DNA from: an uncultured Collinsella sp.
Lineage (GTDB): Bacteria > Actinomycetota > Coriobacteriia > Coriobacteriales > Coriobacteriaceae
Assembly: GCA_902470065.1 (NCBI GenBank)
Contig: CABRFA010000020.1
Location: 1-12,372, forward strand
DNA length: 12,372 nucleotides
Direction: 5' to 3'
Below, one piece after another: positions 5,673 through 12,372 of this stretch. Each line of letters starts with the position of its first letter. The stretch's first letter is position 1. Position numbers and translations under genes: made by a program. The notes under the pieces are model-generated. The model made no database searches. It saw only the letters and a program-made list of their open reading frames with translations, and was not told the origin of the DNA.

Positions 5673-7016
5673 ATGTCCAAGAAAAACTATGCCGTGACCA
5701 TTGCCGGCGGTGGCTCTACCTTCACTCCGGGCATCGCTCTGATGCTGCTTGAGGAGCGCGATCGCTTCCCGGTCAACAAGGTGACCTTCTACGACAACAA
5801 CGCCGAGCGCCAGGAGACCGTGGCCAAGGCCTGCGAGATCTACTTCCACGAGAACGCCCCCGAGGTTGAGTTCAGCTACACCACCGATCCCGAGACCGCA
5901 TTCACCGGGACCGACTTCGTCCTTGCTCACATCCGCGTTGGCCTGTACGCCATGCGCGAGCTCGACGAGAAGATTCCTCTCAAGTACGGCTGCGTTGGCC
6001 AAGAGACCTGCGGTGCCGGCGGTATCGCCTACGGCATGCGCTCCATCGGTGGTGTCATCGAGATCCTCGACTACATGGAGAAGTACAGCCCCAACGCCTG
6101 GATGCTCAACTACTCCAACCCCGCGGCCATCGTCGCCGAGGCCTGCCGCGTGCTGCGCCCCAACAGCCGCATCATCAACATCTGCGACATGCCGATCGAC
6201 CTCATGGATAAGATGAGCCGTATGTGCGGCATCAAGGATCGTCGCGAGCTGCAGTATAGCTACTACGGCCTCAACCACTTTGGTTGGTGGAGCAAGATCT
6301 ACGACAAGGATGGCAACGACCTCATGCCGCAGATTAAGGAGCACATGGCTAAGAACGGCTACCTGGACGGCATCGAGCACGAGGCCGGTAAGGAGCAGCA
6401 TGTCGAGGAGAGCTGGATTCACACCTTCGGCAAGGCCAAGGATGTCTATGCTGTCGATCCCGAGACGATTCCCAACACCTACCTCAAGTACTACCTGTAC
6501 CCGGACTATGTTGTCGAGACGTCTGACCCCAACTACACTCGCGCCAATGAGGTTATGGACGGCCGCGAGAAGAAGGTCTTTGGCGCTTGCCGCGACATCA
6601 TCGCCAAGGGTACTGCCAAGGACGGCGGCTTTGAGCCCGACGTACACGCCAACTACATCGTCGACCTTGCCTGCGCACTGGCCGAGAACACGCTCGAGCG
6701 CTTCCTGCTGATCGTCCCCAACGATGGTGCTGTGCCCAACTTCGACCCGACGGCCATGGTCGAGGTGCCTTGCATCGTCGGTTCCAACGGCTTTGAGAAG
6801 ATTTGCCAGGGCCCGATTCCGCAGTTCCAGAAGGGTCTGATGGAGCAGCAGGTTTCCGTCGAGAAGCTCGTTGTCCAGGCTTGGGTCGAGGGCAGCTACC
6901 AGAAGCTCTGGCAGGCGCTCACGCTCTCCAAGACCATTCCTTCGGCAAGCGTTGCTAAGCAGATCCTGGACGAGCTCATCGAGGCCAACAAGGATTTCTG
7001 GCCCGAGCTTAAGTAA
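5673..7016 (+). CDS. 6-phospho-alpha-glucosidase, glycoside hydrolase family 4 (447 aa)
   Basis: Cytosolic hydrolase that splits 6'-phosphorylated alpha-glucosides delivered by the PTS, giving glucose 6-phosphate and the other moiety. Family GH4 (GlvA, MalH, AglB) uses NAD+ and a divalent metal, usually Mn2+, in a redox-assisted mechanism. The N-terminus carries the dinucleotide motif IAGGGSTFTPG (10-20). VGQETCGAGGIAYGMRSI (108-125) is typical of the phospho-alpha-glucosidase branch. Cys171-Asp172 in NICDMPID and His202 in GLNHFGWW fall at the positions reported for metal ligands (Cys, His) and acid catalyst (Asp) in Bacillus GlvA, by recall. PNTYLKYYLYPD (267-278) probably holds a catalytic Tyr. 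The length is normal for the family. The ATG at 5673 follows GAGGAGGA. The gene is co-directional with the PTS gene, 155 bases downstream, and likely in one operon under the GntR regulator. Confidence 0.93.
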   Translation: MSKKNYAVTIAGGGSTFTPGIALMLLEERDRFPVNKVTFYDNNAERQETVAKACEIYFHENAPEVEFSYTTDPETAFTGTDFVLAHIRVGLYAMRELDEKIPLKYGCVGQETCGAGGIAYGMRSIGGVIEILDYMEKYSPNAWMLNYSNPAAIVAEACRVLRPNSRIINICDMPIDLMDKMSRMCGIKDRRELQYSYYGLNHFGWWSKIYDKDGNDLMPQIKEHMAKNGYLDGIEHEAGKEQHVEESWIHTFGKAKDVYAVDPETIPNTYLKYYLYPDYVVETSDPNYTRANEVMDGREKKVFGACRDIIAKGTAKDGGFEPDVHANYIVDLACALAENTLERFLLIVPNDGAVPNFDPTAMVEVPCIVGSNGFEKICQGPIPQFQKGLMEQQVSVEKLVVQAWVEGSYQKLWQALTLSKTIPSASVAKQILDELIEANKDFWPELK

Positions 7017-7056
7017 GGACTACTGTCTCGAACCCTCACGCATCTCTGCTTCATTT

Positions 7057-7100
7057 GCGCCGCCGCGGTGTCCGGATTCGCCCGGATGCTGCGGCGGCGC
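7057..7100 (+). terminator. Large GC hairpin between GH4 gene and ychF
   Basis: GCGCCGCCGC (7057-7066) and GCGGCGGCGC (7091-7100) pair perfectly. A nested TCCGG/CCGGA stem (7071-7075, 7082-7086) lies inside. It begins 40 bases after the GH4 stop and probably insulates ychF from the sugar operon. The following TATACTTATG is not a true U-tract but contains TATACT at 7101-7106, a possible -10 box for ychF. No good -35 box is visible because the hairpin occupies that site. Confidence 0.5.
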
Positions 7101-7143
7101 TATACTTATGAAGTTTAAAGTACCTGTACCAAAAGGAGCTGTC

Positions 7144-8220
<1,077 letters not shown>

Positions 8221-8231
8221 GGACGACGCAT

Positions 8232-8615
8232 ATGTTTAAATATGGCAAAAAAGCTGGCTACATGGGTATTGCGCTGCTCGTACTTGCGGTGATTCCGCTG
8301 GTGGTTGCAGCGTTTGTGATCCCCAACATTGGCCCCGAGGTGGCAACGAAGTTTAACGCAGCCGGCGAGGTGACGCGCTGGGGTAAGAGCTACGAGCTGC
8401 TGGCACTGCCGGTGCTCAACCTGCTGCTGAGCGTGGCGACGTACTTTACGGCGGGACGCCAGGCAAAGAACAACGAGGACTCCGCTGTGATGGCACGTCT
8501 TGCGTGCGAGCGCTACCTGCGCAACGGCTGCATCACGGGCGTGTTCCTCAATGTAATCAACGTCTACTTTATGTATTCGGCGATTACTGGAACGGGCTTT
8601 GGCTTTGGTTTCTAG
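8232..8615 (+). CDS. Small membrane protein with DUF1648-like segment, 127 aa
   Basis: Predicted inner-membrane protein of unknown function. Three hydrophobic spans are visible at about residues 11-31, 54-73 and 100-119. After the first span, IPNIGPEVATKFNAAGEVTRWGKSYELLALPVLNLLLS has the shape of DUF1648, the domain found at the N-terminus of SdpI-like immunity/signalling proteins (Pro and Gly spacing, 'FNaaGevt.wGks'). The rest of SdpI is absent, so no immunity role should be assumed. The Phe/Gly ending (GTGFGFGF) is unusual. AAGGACGA at 8219-8226 serves as the ribosome site, just past the ychF stop, so translation may be linked to ychF. It converges on the gene at 8625 with only nine bases between the stops. 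Confidence 0.75.
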   Translation: MFKYGKKAGYMGIALLVLAVIPLVVAAFVIPNIGPEVATKFNAAGEVTRWGKSYELLALPVLNLLLSVATYFTAGRQAKNNEDSAVMARLACERYLRNGCITGVFLNVINVYFMYSAITGTGFGFGF

Positions 8616-8624
8616 CTTGTCCTT

Positions 8625-9014
8625 TTAGGCAACGAGCCTGCACACATATTCAATGGCTGCTGCGAGGCCGCCGCTCGATCGTGGTTTAAAGACCATGTCG
8701 GCGGCGGCCTCGTTTTCGTATCCGGCGCCGCGAAGGGCAAGTGCGATACCGGCTTCCAGGAGAAGGGGCAGACCTCGTTGGCTGGTTGCGATTACGGCAG
8801 CCTGCTTGAGCGAGCAGCTGTGCGCTTGGCATTGGATGGCAAGTTCACCTTGCGCCGGGCAAGGGACCAGAACGGCGGCGACGCGACTTGATAGCAATGC
8901 AAATGCTGTGCGCTCATCGGGCGAAAGGCATTCTGCTTCAACGACGACGAGCTTGGGCGGCGCGCTGTTTGTGCGAAGCGTGGCTCGGTACATGCGGACC
9001 GAAGAACCCGACAT
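8625..9014 (-). CDS. Conserved-looking hypothetical protein, 129 aa
   Basis: Not recognised. The frame opens MSGSSVRMYRATLRTN and runs to a TAA at 8625. There is no signal peptide; mildly hydrophobic Ala/Leu/Val stretches (for example AVLVPC and GLPLLLEAGIALALRGAG) look more like buried helices and strands of a soluble alpha/beta protein than membrane spans. Four Cys are scattered. The start at 9014 is supported by CAGGAG six bases upstream. Codon use is GC-rich at third positions like its neighbours, which favours this strand over an overlapping rightward frame at 8653-9045. It diverges from the XRE regulator across a shared palindrome, so the regulator may control it. The last part of the gene also encodes the hairpin that probably terminates the convergent ychF transcript. 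Confidence 0.68.
   Translation of the reverse strand: MSGSSVRMYRATLRTNSAPPKLVVVEAECLSPDERTAFALLSSRVAAVLVPCPAQGELAIQCQAHSCSLKQAAVIATSQRGLPLLLEAGIALALRGAGYENEAAADMVFKPRSSGGLAAAIEYVCRLVA
8663..8716 (+). terminator. Intrinsic terminator of the ychF operon, inside a convergent CDS
   Basis: CGAGGCCGCCGC (8663-8674) and GCGGCGGCCTCG (8701-8712) pair perfectly over 12 bp and are followed by TTTT (8713-8716) on the plus strand. The 26-base loop holds a further TGGT/ACCA stem. It lies 48 bases after the stop of the small membrane protein, so it fits a Rho-independent terminator for the rightward ychF transcript. It is wholly within the coding region of the leftward gene at 8625-9014. Confidence 0.65.
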
Positions 9015-9037
9015 AGAAAACTCCTGTGTATTCGGCA

Positions 9038-9061
9038 AAACGTAAACTATAGTTTACGTTT
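9038..9061. promoter_or_regulatory. Perfect 24-bp palindromic operator between divergent genes
   Basis: The sequence at 9038-9061 is a perfect palindrome centred between 9049 and 9050, with core ACGTAAACTATAGTTTACGT. The central ACTATAGT reads as TATAGT, a near-consensus -10 box, on both strands. It sits 23 bases before the leftward start at 9014 and 29 bases before the XRE start at 9091. This is the expected layout for an operator through which a small XRE protein represses itself and its divergent neighbour. Confidence 0.75.
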
Positions 9062-9090
9062 ATGTTCGGCTCCATTTCAAACTCGGCTGC

Positions 9091-9309
9091 ATGGACGAAC
9101 GTGCGAAACAGATTCTTGGCAGGCGGGTCGAAGAGACACGCAGGGACCTTGGTATCTCCAAGGTTGATTTTTGTGTGGCGACAGGAATCAGCCGACCCTA
9201 CCTCGACCGAATCGAAGATGGGACGGCAAATTTCACGCTCAAGGTTCTATTTAAGATCGCACCCGCACTCGGCATGACAGTGTCAGAACTTCTCGAGGGC
9301 ATCGAATAG
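9091..9309 (+). CDS. XRE-family (Cro/CI-type HTH) transcriptional regulator, 72 aa
   Basis: Small single-domain DNA-binding protein. Helices covering residues about 5-68 fit the HTH_3 fold: GRRVEETRRDLGISKVDFCVATGISRPYLDRIEDGTANFTLKVLFKIAPALGMTVSELL. The recognition helix is near TGISRPYLDRIE. There is no effector or protease domain, so it is likely an autoregulator acting as a dimer on the palindrome at 9038-9061. The ATG at 9091 gives the family-typical short N-terminus. No good Shine-Dalgarno sequence precedes it, which is odd in a window where nearly all other genes have strong ones. Translation may be weak or rely on a short leader. A toxin partner is not evident: the following gene is a convergent asparaginase, 22 bases away. 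Confidence 0.85.
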   Translation: MDERAKQILGRRVEETRRDLGISKVDFCVATGISRPYLDRIEDGTANFTLKVLFKIAPALGMTVSELLEGIE

Positions 9310-9331
9310 GGGATACCCGTCGACAACTGAA

Positions 9332-10345
9332 TTACGCCATCGGGATGCGGTCGTGGTTGACTTGGCTGTAGAACAGGCGCTGAATCTCTGCCGCATCACG
9401 TGACTGGCCGAGCGCCCACATGGTTTTGGCCACGAGCGTCTCGGTGGTCATGTCGTCGCCGCGCAAAATACCCGGATGATCGGCGTAAGCTCGGCCGACC
9501 TCATAAACACCCAGGTCGAGGCCCTCCTCGGGGACCTGCGTGGTCATAACGACAGTACGGCCCGAATCGACCCAGCGGAAAATCGTCTCCTGGAATGACT
9601 CGCCGGACTCGCCAAACTCGGGAATACCGCCAATGCCAAAGGTCTCAAGAATTACAGCATCGTAGCTATCGGCTAGGGCGTCCAGGATACCCGGGTTCAC
9701 GCCGGGCGTCAGCTTAAGGACAAATACGCGCGGGTCGATACTGTCGTAGAAATGCACCGGGCTCTCATTCTGGTGAGTGCCGTGAAGCCCGTTGCGCACG
9801 ATGCGGTCGTTGCGGATATAGGCGATGGGCGGATAGTTGACGCTAATGAACGCGTTAAAGCTCATAGTGCGCTGTTTGCGGGCGCGCGTACCGGCAATGG
9901 CTACGCCGCCAAACACGATCGAAACATCGTGCGAATGCTCGTCGAGTGCATAGAGCAGACTCTGGTACAGGTTGAGCTTGGCATCGGTAAAGGGGTTGCC
10001 CATGGGCTTTTGCGAGCCGGTGAGTACGATGGGCTTGGGGCTGTCCTGAATCAGGTAGGAAAGCGCTGCCGCGGTGTAGCTCATGGTGTCGGTGCCGTGC
10101 AGAATCACGAAGCCGTCGTGGTCGGCATAACCCTCGACGATGACGTCGCGGATACGCATCCAGTCACTGGGGCGCATATTGGTGCTGTCGATGTTCATGG
10201 GCTGCATGACGTCAAGCTCGCAGAGGCCCGAGATCTCGGGGACGCTCTGGGCGAGCTCCTCACCGGTCAGGGCGGGGGAGAGGCCGTTGCCGTCCTCGGT
10301 CGATGCGATGGTGCCGCCCGTGGCGATGAGAAGGATGCGCTTCAT
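9332..10345 (-). CDS. ansA: L-asparaginase, type I (cytosolic), 337 aa
   Basis: Hydrolyses L-asparagine to aspartate and ammonia in the cytosol. Catalytic features are the first Thr loop ATGGTIAST with Thr12, the substrate loop IDSTNM (Ser54 region), and the second triad in ILHGTDTMSY with Thr85-Asp86; Lys157 in GTRARKQRT corresponds to the triad Lys. Length and the HGTDTM-YTAAALSY and MTTQVPEEG-LGVYEVG stretches match the AnsA type rather than the periplasmic AnsB type, and there is no signal peptide. The ATG at 10345 follows AGGAA at eight bases and starts MKRILLIATGGT. An in-frame ATG further upstream (10417) adds 24 residues without family support. The gene is transcribed away from guaA, and its 3' end meets the XRE gene with 22 bases and no terminator between. 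Regulation is not evident. Confidence 0.94.
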   Translation of the reverse strand: MKRILLIATGGTIASTEDGNGLSPALTGEELAQSVPEISGLCELDVMQPMNIDSTNMRPSDWMRIRDVIVEGYADHDGFVILHGTDTMSYTAAALSYLIQDSPKPIVLTGSQKPMGNPFTDAKLNLYQSLLYALDEHSHDVSIVFGGVAIAGTRARKQRTMSFNAFISVNYPPIAYIRNDRIVRNGLHGTHQNESPVHFYDSIDPRVFVLKLTPGVNPGILDALADSYDAVILETFGIGGIPEFGESGESFQETIFRWVDSGRTVVMTTQVPEEGLDLGVYEVGRAYADHPGILRGDDMTTETLVAKTMWALGQSRDAAEIQRLFYSQVNHDRIPMA

Positions 10346-10612
10346 GCTGGTATTCCTATCGTATTTGCCGCCGCAGAGGCGGAGTCGTTCGGCAGTATTG
10401 TGGCACAGGGCGTCCAATGTTCAAACGTATTACATCATCTGTAACGTTTGGTAACACTTCAATTGTTGTTAAATAGGGGCCCAGGTCGTGCGTTTGCCGT
10501 GCGCTGATGGCTGCGAGGGACGAGAAACCCCATATAACGTGTACACTATGAAAGTTATTCTCGTTTATTCGCGCGGGTGGGCACCGGCTCCCCGCCAACA
10601 AGAGGGGGAACC
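10346..10612. promoter_or_regulatory. Divergent ansA/guaA intergenic region
   Basis: This 267-base gap holds no gene. For guaA, TTGGTA (10448-10453) and TAAATA (10470-10475), 16 bases apart, are a fair promoter candidate, leaving a leader of about 130 bases. In that leader ACGAGAA (10520-10526) can pair with TTCTCGT (10558-10564), enclosing the palindrome GTGTACAC (10539-10546). GAGGGGG just before the ATG at 10613 is the ribosome site. No purine riboswitch core could be recognised. The ansA promoter on the minus strand is unclear. Confidence 0.4.
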
Positions 10613-12211
10613 ATGGATCAAAAGGCTTCCGCAAAGGTCCTCGTACTCGACTTTGGTGCGCAGTACGGTCAGCTCATTGCCCGTCGCGTCCGCGACCTCA
10701 ACGTGTATTCCGAGATCGTCCCCTGCGACATCTCGGCCGACGAGATTCGCGAGATGAACGCCTCTGCGCTCATCCTTTCCGGCGGCCCGGCTTCCGTGTA
10801 TGCCGAGGACGCTCCGTCTATCGATCCCGCCATCTTTGACCTGGGCCTTCCCGTCCTGGGCTTTTGCTACGGCCATCAGATCACGGCCGTGACGCTCGGC
10901 GGCAAGGTCGGCCACTCCGAGGTGGGCGAGTACGGCCGCGCCACCATCACGCGCACGGCCGGCGCCAAGCTCTTTAACTCCACGCCCATGGAGCAGACCG
11001 TGTGGATGAGCCACCGCGACGCCGTCTCCGAGGTGCCCGAGGGCTTTACCGTTACCGCCAGCACTGACGTGTGCCCGGTTGCTGCCATGGAGTGCGTCGA
11101 GCGCAAGATTTTCACCACGCAGTTCCACCCCGAGGTCAAGCACTCCGAGTACGGTCAGCAGCTGCTGAGCAACTTCCTGTTTGAGATCTGCGGCCTGGAG
11201 CCCAACTGGAGCATGGACAACCTGGTCGAGACCATGACGGCCGAGTTCCGCGAGAAGGTTGGCGACGACCGCGTGATTCTGGCCCTGTCCGGCGGCGTTG
11301 ACTCCTCCGTCGTGGCTGCGCTGGGCGCCCGCGCCGTGGGCAAGCAGATGACCTGCGTGTTCATCAACCACGGTCTGCTGCGCAAGGGCGAGCCCGAGCA
11401 GGTGGAGGAGGTCTTCACCAAGCAGTTTGACGTCGACTTTATCCACGTTCACGCCGAGGACCGTTATGCCGAGCTTCTGGCTGGCGTGACCGAGCCCGAG
11501 GAGAAGCGCCGCATCATCGGTACGCAGTTCTGGAAAGAGTTCTTCGCCGTGGCCCAGCAGCTCGAGACCGATGGCAAGCCGGTCAAATACCTGGCTCAGG
11601 GCACCATCTACCCCGACATCATCGAGTCCGGCGCTCGCAAGACGGGCGGCAAGACGGCCACCATCAAGAGCCATCACAACCTGATCCCGTTCCCCGAGGG
11701 CGTGCACTTCGACCTTATTGAGCCGCTCGACCACTTCTTTAAGGACGAGGTCCGCGCGCTTGGTCTGGCGCTGGGCCTGCCAGGTCACATCGTGTTCCGC
11801 CAGCCTTTCCCGGGTCCGGGTCTGGCCATCCGCATCATCGGTGCGGTCGATAAGGAGAAGCTCGAGATCCTCAAGAACGCCGACGCCATCGTGCGCGAGG
11901 AGCTCGACGCCTACAACCAGCGTCTGTTTGAGCAGACCGGCGAGCGCAACTCCGAGCACAGCTGCTGGCAGTATTTCGCGGTCCTGCCTGACATCAAGTC
12001 CGTTGGCGTTATGGGCGACGAGCGCACTTATCAGCGCCCGATCATTCTGCGTGCCGTCGAGTCCAGCGATGCTATGACCGCCGACTGGGCCAAGCTGCCC
12101 TACGACGTGCTGGCCCGCATCTCTGGCCGCATCGTTGCCGAGGTCCCCGGCGCCAACCGCGTGTGCTACGACATCACGTCCAAGCCGCCCGCGACGATCG
12201 AGTGGGAATAG
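10613..12211 (+). CDS. guaA: GMP synthase (glutamine-hydrolysing), 532 aa
   Basis: Converts XMP to GMP with ATP and glutamine, the last step of guanine nucleotide synthesis in the cytosol. The N-terminal class I amidotransferase domain has nucleophile Cys85 in GFCYGHQ and His172/Glu174 in QFHPEVKH. The ATP-pyrophosphatase domain follows with the P-loop LSGGVDSS (225-232) and motif KSHHNL. The C-terminal dimerisation domain carries RQPFPGPGLAIRI and ends in the family signature KPPATIEWE. The length is close to the usual 510-525 residues. The ATG at 10613 is preceded by GAGGGGG; an in-frame upstream start at 10577 lacks family support. The gene stands alone, ending before an intrinsic terminator at 12244-12288. 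Confidence 0.98.
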   Translation: MDQKASAKVLVLDFGAQYGQLIARRVRDLNVYSEIVPCDISADEIREMNASALILSGGPASVYAEDAPSIDPAIFDLGLPVLGFCYGHQITAVTLGGKVGHSEVGEYGRATITRTAGAKLFNSTPMEQTVWMSHRDAVSEVPEGFTVTASTDVCPVAAMECVERKIFTTQFHPEVKHSEYGQQLLSNFLFEICGLEPNWSMDNLVETMTAEFREKVGDDRVILALSGGVDSSVVAALGARAVGKQMTCVFINHGLLRKGEPEQVEEVFTKQFDVDFIHVHAEDRYAELLAGVTEPEEKRRIIGTQFWKEFFAVAQQLETDGKPVKYLAQGTIYPDIIESGARKTGGKTATIKSHHNLIPFPEGVHFDLIEPLDHFFKDEVRALGLALGLPGHIVFRQPFPGPGLAIRIIGAVDKEKLEILKNADAIVREELDAYNQRLFEQTGERNSEHSCWQYFAVLPDIKSVGVMGDERTYQRPIILRAVESSDAMTADWAKLPYDVLARISGRIVAEVPGANRVCYDITSKPPATIEWE

Positions 12212-12229
12212 AACAGACGTTCGATTCTG

Positions 12230-12238
12230 TGTTATAAT
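12230..12238 (+). promoter_or_regulatory. Extended -10 promoter just after guaA
   Basis: TGTTATAAT is a perfect extended -10 element (TG-n-TATAAT), 19 bases after the guaA stop. No clear -35 hexamer is seen, which extended -10 promoters can tolerate. Initiation would fall about 12245, at the foot of the terminator hairpin. It is a candidate promoter for the downstream GyrI-like gene, with a hairpin in the leader, unless the match is fortuitous. Confidence 0.45.
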
Positions 12239-12243
12239 ATCCC

Positions 12244-12288
12244 GCAATGGGCGCGGCCTCTTCCGAAGCCGCGCCCATTGCTATTTTT
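12244..12288 (+). terminator. Strong intrinsic terminator after guaA
   Basis: GCAATGGGCGCGGC (12244-12257) and GCCGCGCCCATTGC (12268-12281) pair perfectly over 14 bp with a 10-base loop, then TATTTTT (five T at 12284-12288). It begins 32 bases after the guaA stop and is a textbook Rho-independent terminator. Confidence 0.9.
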
Positions 12289-12332
12289 GGTCGGATATCG
12301 ACGGAAACCCAAGCTCAGGGAGGTTTGTTGCG

Positions 12333-12372
12333 ATGGCATACGATTTCAAGAAGGAGTTCAGGGAGCTCTACA
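12333..12372 (+). CDS. 5' end of a probable GyrI-like domain protein
   Basis: Only 13 codons are present, beginning MAYDFKKEFRELY and cut by the window edge. GGGAGG (12318-12323) is a good ribosome site nine bases before the ATG. The opening resembles the N-terminus of stand-alone GyrI-like small-molecule-binding proteins (typically xxxDFKKExKxLYxPK). This is a recall-based guess from very few residues. The preceding terminator and extended -10 box suggest a transcript separate from guaA. Confidence 0.5.
   Translation, partial: MAYDFKKEFRELY

Noticed and set aside
8653..9045. A 130-codon plus-strand frame overlapping the unknown gene at 8625-9014
   Set aside because: The minus-strand frame has a good ribosome site, a better codon pattern, and a sensible place beside the divergent palindrome; the plus frame has a Ser/Arg/Ala-rich shadow composition.
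9091..9309. Toxin-antitoxin module with the XRE protein as antitoxin
   Set aside because: No small co-directional partner is adjacent. The divergent neighbour does not resemble a HigB, HipA or RelE toxin, and the downstream gene is an asparaginase on the other strand.
10476..10612. Purine riboswitch in the guaA leader
   Set aside because: I could not find the conserved three-way junction core or its loop motifs. Only a modest 7-bp stem and a small palindrome are visible.
10565..12247. A 560-codon open frame on the minus strand opposite guaA
   Set aside because: Same cause: it mirrors guaA, is rich in Ala, Gly, Val, His and Leu in the manner of antisense frames in GC-rich DNA, and has no recognisable domain.

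Overview
The window looks like chromosomal DNA from a high-GC, anaerobic Coriobacteriia-type actinobacterium, most likely a Collinsella relative. This is inferred, not proven. The reasons are GC-rich third codon positions, a GuaA and YchF of ordinary bacterial type, a multi-cluster ferredoxin protein, and a PTS plus family GH4 route for alpha-glucosides that fits a gut sugar fermenter. No rRNA, tRNA, CRISPR array, insertion sequence or phage gene was seen.

Layout. 1-173 is the 3' end of an unidentified gene, perhaps an iron-type alcohol dehydrogenase. 325-1578 encodes a cytosolic protein with two double-[4Fe-4S] ferredoxin domains around a Cys-containing central domain. It is separated from the next block by two hairpins, one of them with perfect 21-bp arms that ends the leftward operon. 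1710-7016 is a divergent sugar locus. Leftward lie a zinc alcohol/polyol dehydrogenase and a TreR-like GntR/UTRA regulator. Rightward lie a PTS EIICB permease of the maltose/alpha-glucoside type and an NAD/Mn-dependent GH4 6-phospho-alpha-glucosidase. The 356-bp region between the two arms carries oppositely oriented perfect copies of a 13-bp sequence with a CTAG centre, which are good operator candidates for the GntR protein.

7144-8615 holds the conserved GTPase ychF and a small DUF1648-like membrane protein. Their probable terminator lies inside the end of the convergent gene at 8625-9014. That unknown gene and a 72-residue XRE regulator diverge from a perfect 24-bp palindrome. 9332-10345 is a type I asparaginase (leftward) and 10613-12211 is guaA (rightward). 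guaA is followed by a consensus extended -10 box immediately before a strong intrinsic terminator, then the start of a probable GyrI-like protein cut by the window edge.

How the genes work together. The sugar locus is the only clear pathway. EIICB imports and phosphorylates an alpha-glucoside, using an EIIA and HPr encoded elsewhere. GH4 splits the 6-phosphate, giving glucose 6-phosphate and an aglycone, and GntR probably senses a sugar phosphate. The dehydrogenase suggests that the aglycone may be a polyol, as with maltitol or isomalt. That point is a hypothesis. The other genes are housekeeping or of unknown role.
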